Source of the DNA: Stramonita haemastoma
Lineage: Eukaryota; Mollusca; Gastropoda; Neogastropoda; Muricidae
Length of the DNA: 10,000 bases
Reading direction: 5' to 3'
Assembly: GCA_030674155.1 (NCBI GenBank)
Contig: CM060324.1
Span: 61,642,329 to 61,652,328 of the forward strand
Shown here: piece by piece, positions 1 through 7,306 of the stretch
Layout: the number at the start of each line of letters is the position of its first letter
How positions within the stretch are numbered: the stretch's first letter is position 1
The notes under the pieces: model-generated
Told to the model about the DNA's origin: nothing
The model's database searches: none
Seen by the model: the letters and a program-made list of their open reading frames with translations, nothing else
Position numbers and translations under genes: made by a program

Positions 1-1011
1 TATGTTGTAAATCAGACTGAATCTGGGTCAGCAATGTAAATTATAAGTCATACAACAAACATACCAAGTTGTGAAATATGGAGGTACAAAAGTGTTGAAT
101 GCTTACAATTGTACATTGTGTAAAAAAACAAAATTACGCCCTGGAATATTGGATGGATACCAGAACAGCTGTAAAATGGGCCTATGTGAGTACTGTAATG
201 CTTTGTGTTGTTGTTTTGTGTGGTGATATCTGTCTATTTTTCTTGGTGTCTACTAACACAGGTGAATCTTCCAGGTAAATGCAGGTGTGTCACCACATGG
301 TGACACTGTCAACACACACAAACAAACTCACTCATTCAGATCAAAGTGCACACCCCCCACACATGTTTGTAGAAAGTTATGTTTACCTTGATTAGGTGTC
401 CCTGTATGACCAATAATACCTCACAACACCCATTAGTTTTTTTTTCAGCCCATGAGCCTGACCATGCCATCAAAAAAGCAAGTACCACTATATTGATGGG
501 TGTTGTATGTCTGTCTATCATCTGTTTTACTAACATACCCTTGCGTTTACAGGTAAAATCAAATTTGTCACCTGAGTGGTTTCATAATTTCTTCATAAAA
601 GTTCAGTTGTTCCACTCTTTCCCTTACCTGTATTATTCCTTACCTCTCGGTACCATCACAGGAGTAGCATTATTGCTTCATGGTTTGGAATCAGTTTCTT
701 AGCTTCTGTTCATTTCGTGTCCTTGTTCTGTGCTCCACTTCCTCTTATGTTGTTTAACAGCAGCTGAAAACCGTACCACGTGAACCACTGGAGTTTATCA
801 GTTGCCTCAGACAACAGTGACTATGAAGGCTTTTGAAATGCCCATGTCCGAATTCAGATAAAACGTTAAAATACATAAAGCTTGTATCGCAAACCGGCTT
901 AAAAATAGATCCAGACAGATGATTGACAGATTTCATAGACAAAGACAAACACAATCTTGAAATAACAAAAACAAGTCACTGTATCTTGGCTGATATAAGA
1001 CATTTTGTACT
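1..1011. other. Unannotated AT-rich DNA, no gene recognised
   Basis: No convincing coding region, tRNA or retroelement signature was recognised here. A 107-codon open stretch on the plus strand (379-702) has no recognisable domain, low-complexity hydrophobic composition and no supporting splice or promoter pattern, so it is not called. Two small inverted repeats are visible: a perfect 8-bp stem with an ACAT loop (287-294 with 299-306) and an 11-bp inverted repeat (423-433 with 496-506). It may be intergenic or intronic sequence. Confidence 0.5.
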
Positions 1012-1344
1012 TTAAAAGCATTCCAGGGTAATGTCTGCTACTTTAACTTTCTCCAGGGTAATGTCTGCTACTTTAACTTTCTCCAGGGTAATGTCTGCTA
1101 CTTTAACTTTCTCCAGGGTAATGTCTGCTACTTTAACTTTCTCCAGGGTAATGTCTGCCACTTTAACTTTCTCCAGGGTAATGTCTGCTGCTTTAACTTT
1201 CTCCAGGGTAGTGTCTGCTGCTTTAACTTTCTCCAGGGTAATGTCTGCTGCTTTAACTTTCTCCAGGGTAATGTCTGCTGCTTTAACTTTCTCCAGGGTA
1301 ATATCGGGAAGGAAAGACTTCTTGGTCTGTACGGACTTGAAAGT
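1012..1344 (-). other. Open frame across the minisatellite, decapeptide-repeat coding potential
   Basis: Read on the minus strand, codons from 1344 down to a TAA at 1012-1014 are all open: 110 codons. A non-repetitive leader (TFKSVQTKKSFLPDI) is followed by about nine copies of TLEKVKAADI or TLEKVKVADI and a short TLECF end. The leader has no ATG and is preceded by a TAA at 1345-1347, so if it is coding it must be a 3'-terminal exon; pyrimidine-rich sequence ending TTTCAAG or GTACAG could be an acceptor. The decamer is charged and amphipathic, more protein-like than the sense-strand decamer MSATLTFSRV. There is no recognised family, and no poly(A) signal is seen close downstream. The frame may be open by chance because the unit is 30 bp without indels. 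Confidence 0.25.
1022..1303. repeat. 30-bp minisatellite, about 9.4 copies
   Basis: A unit of 30 bp, beginning ATGTCTGCTACTTTAACTTT and ending CTCCAGGGTA, is repeated head-to-tail. The copies fall into a left block with GCTACT, one intermediate copy with GCCACT at about 1151, and a right block with GCTGCT; one copy has GTG in place of ATG at 1211. The unit length is a multiple of three and there are no indels, so reading frames stay open on both strands. Copy-to-copy identity is very high, implying recent expansion or homogenisation. There are no spacers, so this is not a CRISPR array. Confidence 0.95.
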
Positions 1345-1838
<494 letters not shown>

Positions 1839-1890
1839 TTAAATTGGTGATTGGTCCTAATGAACAGAAGATAGGGCATAGGAGTGGAAT

Positions 1891-1960
1891 GGGGTGGGTT
1901 GGGGGGGGGGGGGGGGGGGGGGGCGGGGGGGGGGGGGGAGAGGGGGAGAGGGGGGGTGGG
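1891..1960. repeat. Poly-G tract abutting a SINE 5' end
   Basis: Almost pure G with one C at 1924 and a few A and T interruptions toward the right. It ends within a few bases of the 5' boundary of the SINE copy starting at about 1961. The tract can form G-quadruplexes on the plus strand. Length in the assembly may be unreliable because homopolymers are error-prone. Confidence 0.9.
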
Positions 1961-2155
1961 CGGAATAGCCTGGTGGTTACAGCGTTGCATTCACGATTTG
2001 AAAGCCCAGGATCAAGCCCCCAGTCCTTGAAGCAGATTTTCCCCCGGAGTTAACATCAGTGCCGACTCCACTCCCTCAAAAGTCCTTCGGACGAGACTGT
2101 AATCCGAGGCCCCACTGTACATACTCGCACAGAATAGCTTTCACACACATTAAAC
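1961..2155 (+). mobile_element. tRNA-derived SINE, 5' part (copy 1a)
   Basis: The head carries a Pol III A-box-like TAGCCTGGTGG at 1966-1976 and a B-box-like GATCAAGCC at 2010-2018. The body follows with the family block GAGTTAACATCAGTGCCGAC and the TCCTTCGGACGAGACTGTAA block. Similarity to the other copies (2711, 6484, 7307) continues through the ACATTAAACC segment and then gives way to the ACCT array at about 2155. The head has diverged, with the anticodon-arm region differing from the other copies, so this is probably an older insertion. It is not coding. Confidence 0.8.
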
Positions 2156-2386
2156 CTACCTACCTACCTACCTACCTACCTACCTACCTACCTACCTACC
2201 TACCTACCTACCTACCTACCTACCTACCTACCGACCGACCGACCGACCGACCGACCGACCTACCGACCGACCGACCTACCTACCTACCTACCTACCTACC
2301 TACCTACCTACCTAATTACCTACCTACCTACCTACCTACCTACCTACCTACCTACCTACCTACCTACCTACCTACCTACCTACCTA
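2155..2386. repeat. (ACCT)n microsatellite with (ACCG)n patches
   Basis: A tetranucleotide array of about 58 units. Two internal patches switch from ACCT to ACCG (about 2231-2260 and 2264-2276), and one unit is disrupted by AATT at about 2315. The array begins exactly where the SINE sequence ...TTAAACCTACC ends, so it may have grown from the SINE's own ACCT. The tyrosine-leucine-proline-threonine open frame across it is an artefact of repeat length. Confidence 0.95.
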
Positions 2387-2472
2387 TATACATACAGACA
2401 TATGTACGTAGACACACATACATACCTATATACATATACATACCTATATACATACATATATACACACAGACA
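2387..2472. repeat. (CATA)n / (TATATACA)n imperfect repeat
   Basis: TA-rich tetranucleotide sequence with CATA, TATA and CACA units directly continues the ACCT array on its right side. It looks like a degenerate edge of the same microsatellite complex. Confidence 0.75.
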
Positions 2473-2670
2473 TATGAAACTATAAACCGAGGTCCTGTGT
2501 GTGAGTGCAGACAGAACATCTTGAGCACATGTGAAAACCCGTTCTGCTTTTCGGAAGAGTAGGCCATTGTGTGCCGCTGGGAACGGATGATAAAATTTAC
2601 AAAACTGTATTGGGAGTAAAACAAAGCACATGAGAGCTTATTTCATTATCCTCGAAATAAAAGACTGAAT
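2473..2670 (+). mobile_element. tRNA-derived SINE, 3' part (copy 1b)
   Basis: Similarity to the SINE family resumes at ATGAAACTATAAACCGAGG, continues through the TTTTCGGAAGAGTAGGCCAT block, and ends with the tail hairpin AAGC-GCTT (2624-2639), TTATCCTCG and an A-rich AATAAAAG terminus. Its left edge lies upstream of the point where copy 1a stops in the family alignment, so about 60 bp of SINE is present on both sides of the microsatellite. It is either a second 5'-truncated copy or a duplicated segment of copy 1a. Confidence 0.75.
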
Positions 2671-2710
2671 AATATATATGTATATATATTGAGGGGGGGG
2701 GGGGGGGGGG
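2671..2710. repeat. (AT)n followed by poly-G
   Basis: A short AT/GTATAT run (to about 2690) follows the 3' end of SINE copy 1b. It is followed by a G homopolymer (about 2693-2711) directly joined to the next SINE head. Confidence 0.9.
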
Positions 2711-3056
2711 GATAGCCTAGTGGTAAGAACATTGCGCTCGCAATTTGACGAAATGGGTTTTGTTCCCGTTCGAGGAGATTTTTCTCCTGGAGTTAAAATC
2801 AGTGCCGACTCCACTTTCCCCAAAAGTTCTTCGGATGAGACTATAAACCGAGGCCCCGTGTGTGAACGCATGCAGGGCATCTTGCATACATGTTAAATCC
2901 TCTTCCGCTTTTCGTAAGAGTAGGCCATTGTGTGCCGGTGGGAACAGATGACATTTACACAACTGCATACACACGGGGACTGGATGAAAAAAAAGCACGA
3001 GTGCTTATTCCATTATCCTCAATATAAAAGAATAAATCAAATCAAATAAATCAAAT
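2711..3056 (+). mobile_element. tRNA-derived SINE, near full-length (copy 2)
   Basis: The head has a perfect A-box-like TAGCCTAGTGG (2713-2723) and a damaged B-box region in which GGTTTTGTTCCC replaces the usual GGTTCGATTCC, so Pol III transcription is probably impaired. The body includes GTTAAAATCAGTGCCGACTC, TTCTTCGGATGAGACTATAA and GTAAGAGTAGGCCATTG. The 3' end has GGACTGGATG, an A-run, the hairpin AAGCAC-GA-GTGCTT (2993-3006), TTATTCCATTATCCTC, and a tail of AAATAAA/AATCAA units. It runs straight into a CT array. Non-coding; the antisense open frames here are shadows. Confidence 0.9.
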
Positions 3057-3090
3057 CTCTCTCTCTCTCTCTGTCTCTCTCTCTGTCTCT
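3057..3090. repeat. CT array with 12-bp G periodicity, left part
   Basis: Pure CT broken by G at 3073 and 3085, a spacing of 12. The same 12-bp period (GTCTCTCTCTCT) reappears to the right of the element at 3091-4329, so this is the left half of one interrupted array. Confidence 0.9.
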
Positions 3091-3170
3091 CGGTCTGGGG
3101 TCACGAGAAGTGAAGCGGACAGGGCGTACATTTTCTGTGAGCAGCAGTAAAACTAGAAATTCATTAAAAA

Positions 3171-4079
3171 ATGCCAGTTACTGGACTTCCAGCGGCTGTG
3201 GAGAGGACCTTAGGCGCCCTGCTGACTGACAATGCAGTTTCCAGCTGGAAAGTGGCAGGAGAAGGGGACAGCGTGGTTTTTGTCTTGCGACTGAAACCAG
3301 TGGACACAGCAGTGTCAACCAACATGGCGGATCCAATAGTGAATCGCAGCACACAAGCACAGTACTACAGGAAGAAAACGTTATCTCAAAGACGACGAGA
3401 TGTAGAGCGTTCTCGAAAGCATAAAGAGAAGCAGGCAAGTGTTGTGTGTGAAAGTGACTGTGTCCTCAGTGCCTCGAGTCTGCCTGACAGTGGAGTAGAA
3501 CAGGGGAATACAGCATGTGTAGATACACATGGAATAGACCTACCAACTACACACACACAGGACATCAACACAAAAACATCAGTTAAGTTGCCATCATCGG
3601 TTGATTTAGAACCTCCCTGTATGTCTGATTGTTGTGACTGTGCTGATATGTGTGCTGATAAGTGTGTTTTGCAGCCTGAGGTGAACGATGATAATATTGT
3701 TGGTGCATTCGACACAGGAAATGTCAAACAGTACGTGGCTACTCTAACTGATAGACCTGTACAGAAAAGGCTAAGAGACAGACAAAGAAATACACACTTT
3801 AGAAAATCTGTGCTACATCATTCAGACGGTGAAGATATTGTGACGTGCGAGTCAGACGACATTGTGATCCAGTACGCATGCCAACCAGACACTAAGCCAG
3901 TATGTGTGTACTGGTTTGTCAAACAGCAAGAGAAAAACATGTTAAAAGAGGAACGTGTCAAACTCGCCAGTTTGCGGAATGGGAAGCGAATCCAGAACAC
4001 ACTACACACGGAGACCCTATCGAGTGCTTCAAGGGACTTAGCGACACTTAGAGAACTACTACAACGGTTTCTTGGCTAG
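3171..4079 (+). CDS. Uncharacterised 302-aa mobile-element-like protein
   Basis: The ORF is complete, with ATG in good eukaryotic context (A at -3) and TAG at 4077-4079. Residues 8-43 look like a short helix followed by beta strands (VSSWKVAGEGDSVVFVLRL). Residues 65-88 are strongly basic (YYRKKTLSQRRRDVERSRKH), consistent with nuclear localisation or nucleic-acid binding. A long acidic and Ser/Thr-rich linker contains a cysteine cluster at 150, 154, 155, 157, 161 and 165 that might bind metal, although its spacing matches no standard zinc finger I know. A second basic stretch lies at about 199-211, followed by an ordered-looking C-terminal half (IVIQYACQP, VCVYWFVKQQEK, then a leucine-rich helix ending RELLQRFLG). 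I recall repeated, unnamed proteins of this general layout in mollusc genomes but cannot name the family. The lack of stops and the element context suggest a young mobile-element ORF; function unknown. A host retrogene is the alternative. Confidence 0.6.
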   Translation: MPVTGLPAAVERTLGALLTDNAVSSWKVAGEGDSVVFVLRLKPVDTAVSTNMADPIVNRSTQAQYYRKKTLSQRRRDVERSRKHKEKQASVVCESDCVLSASSLPDSGVEQGNTACVDTHGIDLPTTHTQDINTKTSVKLPSSVDLEPPCMSDCCDCADMCADKCVLQPEVNDDNIVGAFDTGNVKQYVATLTDRPVQKRLRDRQRNTHFRKSVLHHSDGEDIVTCESDDIVIQYACQPDTKPVCVYWFVKQQEKNMLKEERVKLASLRNGKRIQNTLHTETLSSASRDLATLRELLQRFLG

Positions 4080-4300
4080 CCTAGACCTAAGGGTGTGTAG
4101 TGTGACAAAGACTGGACAAAAGAAAGGCTCAGAATGCCGTAACATATCCGGACAGTAAAGTGTTTCGTGTCTCAATGTACATTACTAATCAATGCTGTGG
4201 TTTCCATGGCTTGGAGTAGCGTCGTGTGTCAGCTTAAAGCAATTTTCGTTATCGTTATTCGGCAACCCCTTCATGTATGGGCCAATGGCCTTTTTTCATG

Positions 4301-4306
4301 AATAAA
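4301..4306 (+). promoter_or_regulatory. Polyadenylation signal AATAAA of the single-ORF element
   Basis: A canonical hexamer lies 222 bp downstream of the stop codon at 4079 and a few bases before the terminal TTCGAG repeats. Its position fits the end of a retroelement transcript. Confidence 0.6.
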
Positions 4307-4329
4307 CCTTTCGAGTTCGAGTTCGAGTT

Positions 4330-4374
4330 CTCTCTGTCTCTCTCTCTGTCTCTCTCTCTGTCTCTCTCTCTGTC

Positions 4375-4414
<40 letters not shown>
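4330..4414. repeat. CT array with 12-bp G periodicity, right part
   Basis: G occurs at 4336, 4348, 4360, 4372 and 4384 (spacing 12), then at 4390 and 4396 (spacing 6). This continues the register of the left part at 3057-3090. Confidence 0.9.
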
Positions 4415-4480
4415 GTCTTCTGAATGAGTGCATTTTTATTACCTTATTATATATAGTGTCCTCATTTCTTGTATCTTGTT

Positions 4481-4520
4481 TGGTACTGGGTATAGTATTT
4501 TGTCTGGTACTGGGTATAGT
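4481..4520. repeat. Two-copy 24-bp direct repeat
   Basis: TGGTACTGGGTATAGT occurs at 4481-4496 and again at 4505-4520 with similar flanks, a tandem duplication of about 24 bp. No function is suggested. Confidence 0.8.
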
Positions 4521-4602
4521 TTCTTGTTCTTGGTATTTCATTATTGTTATTGTTTAGTTTAAGGATTTTTTCTTTTAATCTTGATTTGATCCATGATAAG
4601 GG

Positions 4603-4660
4603 CGGGGACTGGATGTAAAAAAGCACCCGAGTGCTTATTCATTATCCTCGAATAAAAGAA
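4603..4660 (+). mobile_element. Isolated SINE/LINE 3' tail (copy 3)
   Basis: Only the family 3' end is present: GGGGACTGGATGTAAAAAAG, hairpin AAGCAC-CCGA-GTGCTT (4621-4636), TTATTCATTATCCTCG and AATAAAAG. The upstream sequence shows no SINE head or body, so it is a severely 5'-truncated insertion. It could derive from the SINE or from the LINE that shares the tail; the TTATCCTCG motif favours the SINE. It leads into the CT array at 4671. Confidence 0.8.
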
Positions 4661-4668
4661 TTTGCATT

Positions 4669-4670
<2 letters not shown>

Positions 4671-4758
<88 letters not shown>

Positions 4759-4759
4759 C

Positions 4760-4832
<73 letters not shown>

Positions 4833-4877
4833 TCTATCTCTCTCCCCCCCTCTCTCTTCCTCCCCCTCTCTCTCTCA
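4671..4877. repeat. Long (CT)n microsatellite
   Basis: About 200 bp of CT, nearly perfect to 4827 apart from one interruption (CCTCTCTAAT near 4754-4763), then degenerating with C-runs. It follows the truncated retroelement tail by about 10 bp. Confidence 0.95.
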
Positions 4878-5204
4878 TTTTTTGTGCATTTTTCCATTTC
4901 TGCCCTTGAAAGTGTTTTGTGAACTAAGGCCGATGCACATTAAACAATTTCAGTGTTAAGTGCTCAATGTTACATGTTACCTGATTATATAACCTGGATG
5001 AGTATGAAAGTTACACACGGTCTTTTCTCATTAGAACTTATTGGCCGTGGCCTACGTCTTTCTCTGTTATGAAGGATTCATGCTGTTTTACTGATGATTC
5101 TAAACGCACGTTTTCCATATTCTTTACACTTCAGAAAACACAAACGTTATTTTATAGATAGAAGTACAAAGGCGTATGCATGTCAAACTGAGACCCTTAG
5201 GCTG

Positions 5205-5208
<4 letters not shown>
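4878..5208. other. Unannotated spacer
   Basis: Unique-looking AT-rich sequence between microsatellites. No gene, tRNA or retroelement signature was recognised. Confidence 0.5.
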
Positions 5209-5292
<84 letters not shown>

Positions 5293-5316
5293 GAGGAGAC
5301 AGAGAGACAGAGAGAC

Positions 5317-5349
<33 letters not shown>

Positions 5350-5355
5350 TACACA

Positions 5356-5437
<82 letters not shown>

Positions 5438-5441
5438 ACAC
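5209..5441. repeat. Compound (GA)n-(GACA)n-(GA)n-(CA)n microsatellite
   Basis: GA dinucleotides (to about 5263), seven GACA units, GA with GACAGA variants, a second GA run, then about 85 bp of CA ending near 5438. All overlapping reading frames are dipeptide-repeat artefacts. Confidence 0.95.
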
Positions 5442-6094
5442 CAGACAAAGACAGAGAAACCATATATAATTCAGCTTTATTTCCAGGGGGGGGGGGGGGA
5501 TTATGGCCAGTTCACATCACACAGCAGTTTCTTGTGTTCTCCAAGTTGCTTTGATTCCAATCTGAGCAGACGTCCTCAGCATCTTTCAGTGTGGCCTGGG
5601 TAGCATGCAGCGTCATCAAAGAAAGAATTGTGACGTTCCACCCCATAATAAGTCCCATTGCACCAGAGGTCAATTTTTAGTTATTGACATTTTACCAAAC
5701 TGCAATAAAATGGCTATACAATACAAAAAACAGAGTGAAAATCGGACAATTCTGTGAAAAGTAATTACAAGTTGAAATGCTAGACTGCGGGAAATGACGA
5801 AATGAGAAATTGACAAGTTTAGCATCGTAATAAGTGGTCAGAATGAGGGCTTAGGTATTTTAAAAACACATTTTAAGGCAAAAGGAGACACAATTATGGT
5901 TTGATATTTCATTACGAGGTAGATTAATGGCTATACTTTAATAATCAATCAAAGTCTTAAAAGTGCCAACTTGACCCCACCTGTCTTTAATGGCTCTTAG
6001 CGGAAAAGTGGATTATATAGGTAAGTAAGTCTTCAATTTTAATGTCCTTCCACTTTAATTAAGTGATGCCAGACCATCCTAAAAAACGGGAGTG

Positions 6095-6095
<1 letters not shown>
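5442..6095. other. Unannotated spacer with one short poly-G
   Basis: About 650 bp with no recognisable gene or mobile element. The only feature seen is a G13 homopolymer at about 5487-5499. The AT-rich remainder has stops in all frames at normal frequency. Confidence 0.5.
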
Positions 6096-6189
<94 letters not shown>

Positions 6190-6198
6190 AGAGATTTT

Positions 6199-6273
<75 letters not shown>
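6096..6273. repeat. (GA)n and (GT)n microsatellites in tandem
   Basis: GA repeats with one GGAG interruption run to 6194, six bases of TTTTAA-type spacer follow, then a pure GT tract from 6200 to 6273. The GA part is a long polypurine mirror repeat and the GT part is Z-DNA-prone. Confidence 0.95.
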
Positions 6274-6277
<4 letters not shown>

Positions 6278-6483
6278 CTCGCAAGTTTGTGAATACATGT
6301 GTGTGTGCGTGTGTGTATGCGCACGCGTGTGGATTATGTGCTAAGCGACTCATTTCGTGGTGGAGTGTCACAGACGTGAAAGTCTGTGTGCGTGACTGGT
6401 TGCAGTGAATGCTGCTGACATGACGAGAGGTCAGGCTGTGTGCTTGCATTGATATTCTTTGCACTCGCTTTCGTCTTTTTATG

Positions 6484-6815
6484 GGGCGGGATAAAGCCTA
6501 GTGGTCAGAACATTGCGCTCGCAATTTAACGATCCGGGTTCGATTCCCCGGTCGAGGGGATTTTTCCTCTGGAGTTAACATCAGTGCTGACTCCACTCTC
6601 CTGAAAAGTCTTTTGGAAGAGACTGTAAACTGAGGCCCCGTGTGCGAACGCACGCGGAACATCTTGCGCACACGTTAAATCCTGTTCCGCTTATCGTAAG
6701 AGTAGGTCATAGTGCCGTTGGGAACAGATATTTACAAAACTGCATACACGCGGACACTGGATGTAAAAAAAGCATAAGAATGCTTATTCCATTATCGTCG
6801 ATATGAAAGAATAAT
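6484..6815 (+). mobile_element. tRNA-derived SINE, full-length (copy 4)
   Basis: This is the best-preserved head in the window: GGGATAAAGCCTAGTGGTCA, an anticodon-arm-like ATTGC-GCTC-GCAAT, and an intact B-box GGTTCGATTCC at 6537-6547. The body follows the family, with GAGTTAACATCAGTGCTGAC, GAGACTGTAAACTGAGG and GTAAGAGTAGGTCAT. The tail has CACTGGATGTAAAAAAAGCA and a hairpin in which both partners differ from other copies (AAGCAT-AAGA-ATGCTT, 6770-6785). The A-box has lost its first T. It ends around AATAATATAC and is followed by TTTCTCT. Non-coding. Confidence 0.9.
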
Positions 6816-6914
6816 ATACAATTGGCTTTCTCTATAGAATCTTGCCAAAGAAAACTCTCTTTGTTGCCGTGGGTTCTTTTTTTTCTATGTGTGCTGAATT
6901 CATGTTGAACACAA

Positions 6915-7088
6915 GAAATCACCTTTATTTTTTTTACTCACCCAAAAGACTAGTACCCACACCACTCTCAAGATCTAGTAGATGAGCAATGTTCAAGATG
7001 GGGTAGATGGGGGCACAAAACCTGGGAATCAAACCCGCACTTGTGGCTTTCTAGGCCACTGAAGTTACCCCCTGGACCACCTACCCAC
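6915..7088 (-). mobile_element. Second tRNA-like SINE family or decayed tRNA, minus strand
   Basis: On the minus strand, 7088 to 7020 reads as a tRNA-like head: D-arm region GGTGGTCCAGGGGGTAAC, a perfect 5-bp anticodon stem GTGGC/GCCAC around a 7-base loop CTAGAAA (7043-7059), and a T-loop and B-box-like GGTTTGATTCCC (7024-7035). The T-stem has mismatches and the 3' acceptor strand does not pair with the 5' strand, so it is not a functional tRNA. The following body reaches GTCTTTTGGGTGAGTAAA and an A-rich AATAAAG at about 6925, which looks like a SINE 3' end. It differs in sequence from the other SINE copies. Boundaries are approximate. Confidence 0.5.
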
Positions 7089-7306
7089 TTCAAGCCATGG
7101 GACATGAAGCCTGTTGATTAATTCAAACACAACACATCCATGTAATCAAGCCGTCATCAGCTGTAACGGCAATCCCTGCAGGACTGGGCAGATCTGGGGA
7201 TGATGGTGATGATAGTGGTGTCCCTCACACATTACCCCCCCTCACTCCCCCCTTCCTTTACTGCCCCCCCCCCCCCCACCCGCCCGTTCTTGCTATCACC
7301 TCCAAC
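7089..7306. other. Spacer with C-rich tract
   Basis: No gene recognised. The right half is C-rich, with a C14 homopolymer at 7264-7277 and several shorter C-runs, immediately upstream of the next SINE copy. Confidence 0.5.

Larger units (their letters stand above)
3091..4329 (+). mobile_element. Compact single-ORF retroelement inserted in a CT array
   Basis: This 1,239-bp block has an 80-bp leader, a 302-codon intact ORF, a 3' untranslated region of about 220 bp with a GGCC-AAT-GGCC hairpin (4280-4290) followed by six T, AATAAA at 4301-4306, and three TTCGAG repeats ending at about 4329. A poly(A) signal plus a short tandem-repeat terminus is typical of LINE-like 3' ends rather than of DNA transposons. 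Both flanks are the same 12-bp-period CT array, and removal of the block restores exact register (GTCTCT joined to CTCTCTG). No endonuclease or reverse transcriptase is encoded, so it is either a non-autonomous element, an ORF1-only derivative, or a retrocopy moved by another element. Boundaries are uncertain by one base. Confidence 0.65.

Noticed and set aside
379..702. 107-codon plus-strand open frame
   Set aside because: No recognisable domain, ordinary length for chance in AT-rich DNA, no supporting signals.
1022..1303. Regular 30-bp repeats that could suggest a CRISPR array
   Set aside because: Units are directly adjacent with no spacers, and the context is clearly eukaryotic; it is a minisatellite.
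2059..2562. Open frame rich in Tyr-Leu-Pro-Thr repeats
   Set aside because: It spans the ACCT array plus SINE remnants; an array of 4-bp units reads as a repeating 4-residue peptide with no stop.
3178..3727. Minus-strand open frames opposite the 302-aa ORF
   Set aside because: They are shorter, lie wholly antisense to the intact ORF, and show no recognisable features.
4559..5603. Several Arg-Glu, Ser-Leu, Thr-His and Val-Cys dipeptide open frames
   Set aside because: These are translations of GA, CT, CA and GT microsatellites and not genes; the same applies to those at 1587-1990, 6039-6464, 7813-8082 and 8091-8415.
6484..6560. Possible functional tRNA gene
   Set aside because: The head has A- and B-boxes but no complete cloverleaf with a paired acceptor stem, and it continues into a conserved SINE body and tail shared by several copies.
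7020..7088. Possible functional minus-strand tRNA with anticodon AGA
   Set aside because: The anticodon arm is perfect, but acceptor ends do not pair and the T-stem has mismatches; a Ser tRNA would also need a long variable arm, which is absent.
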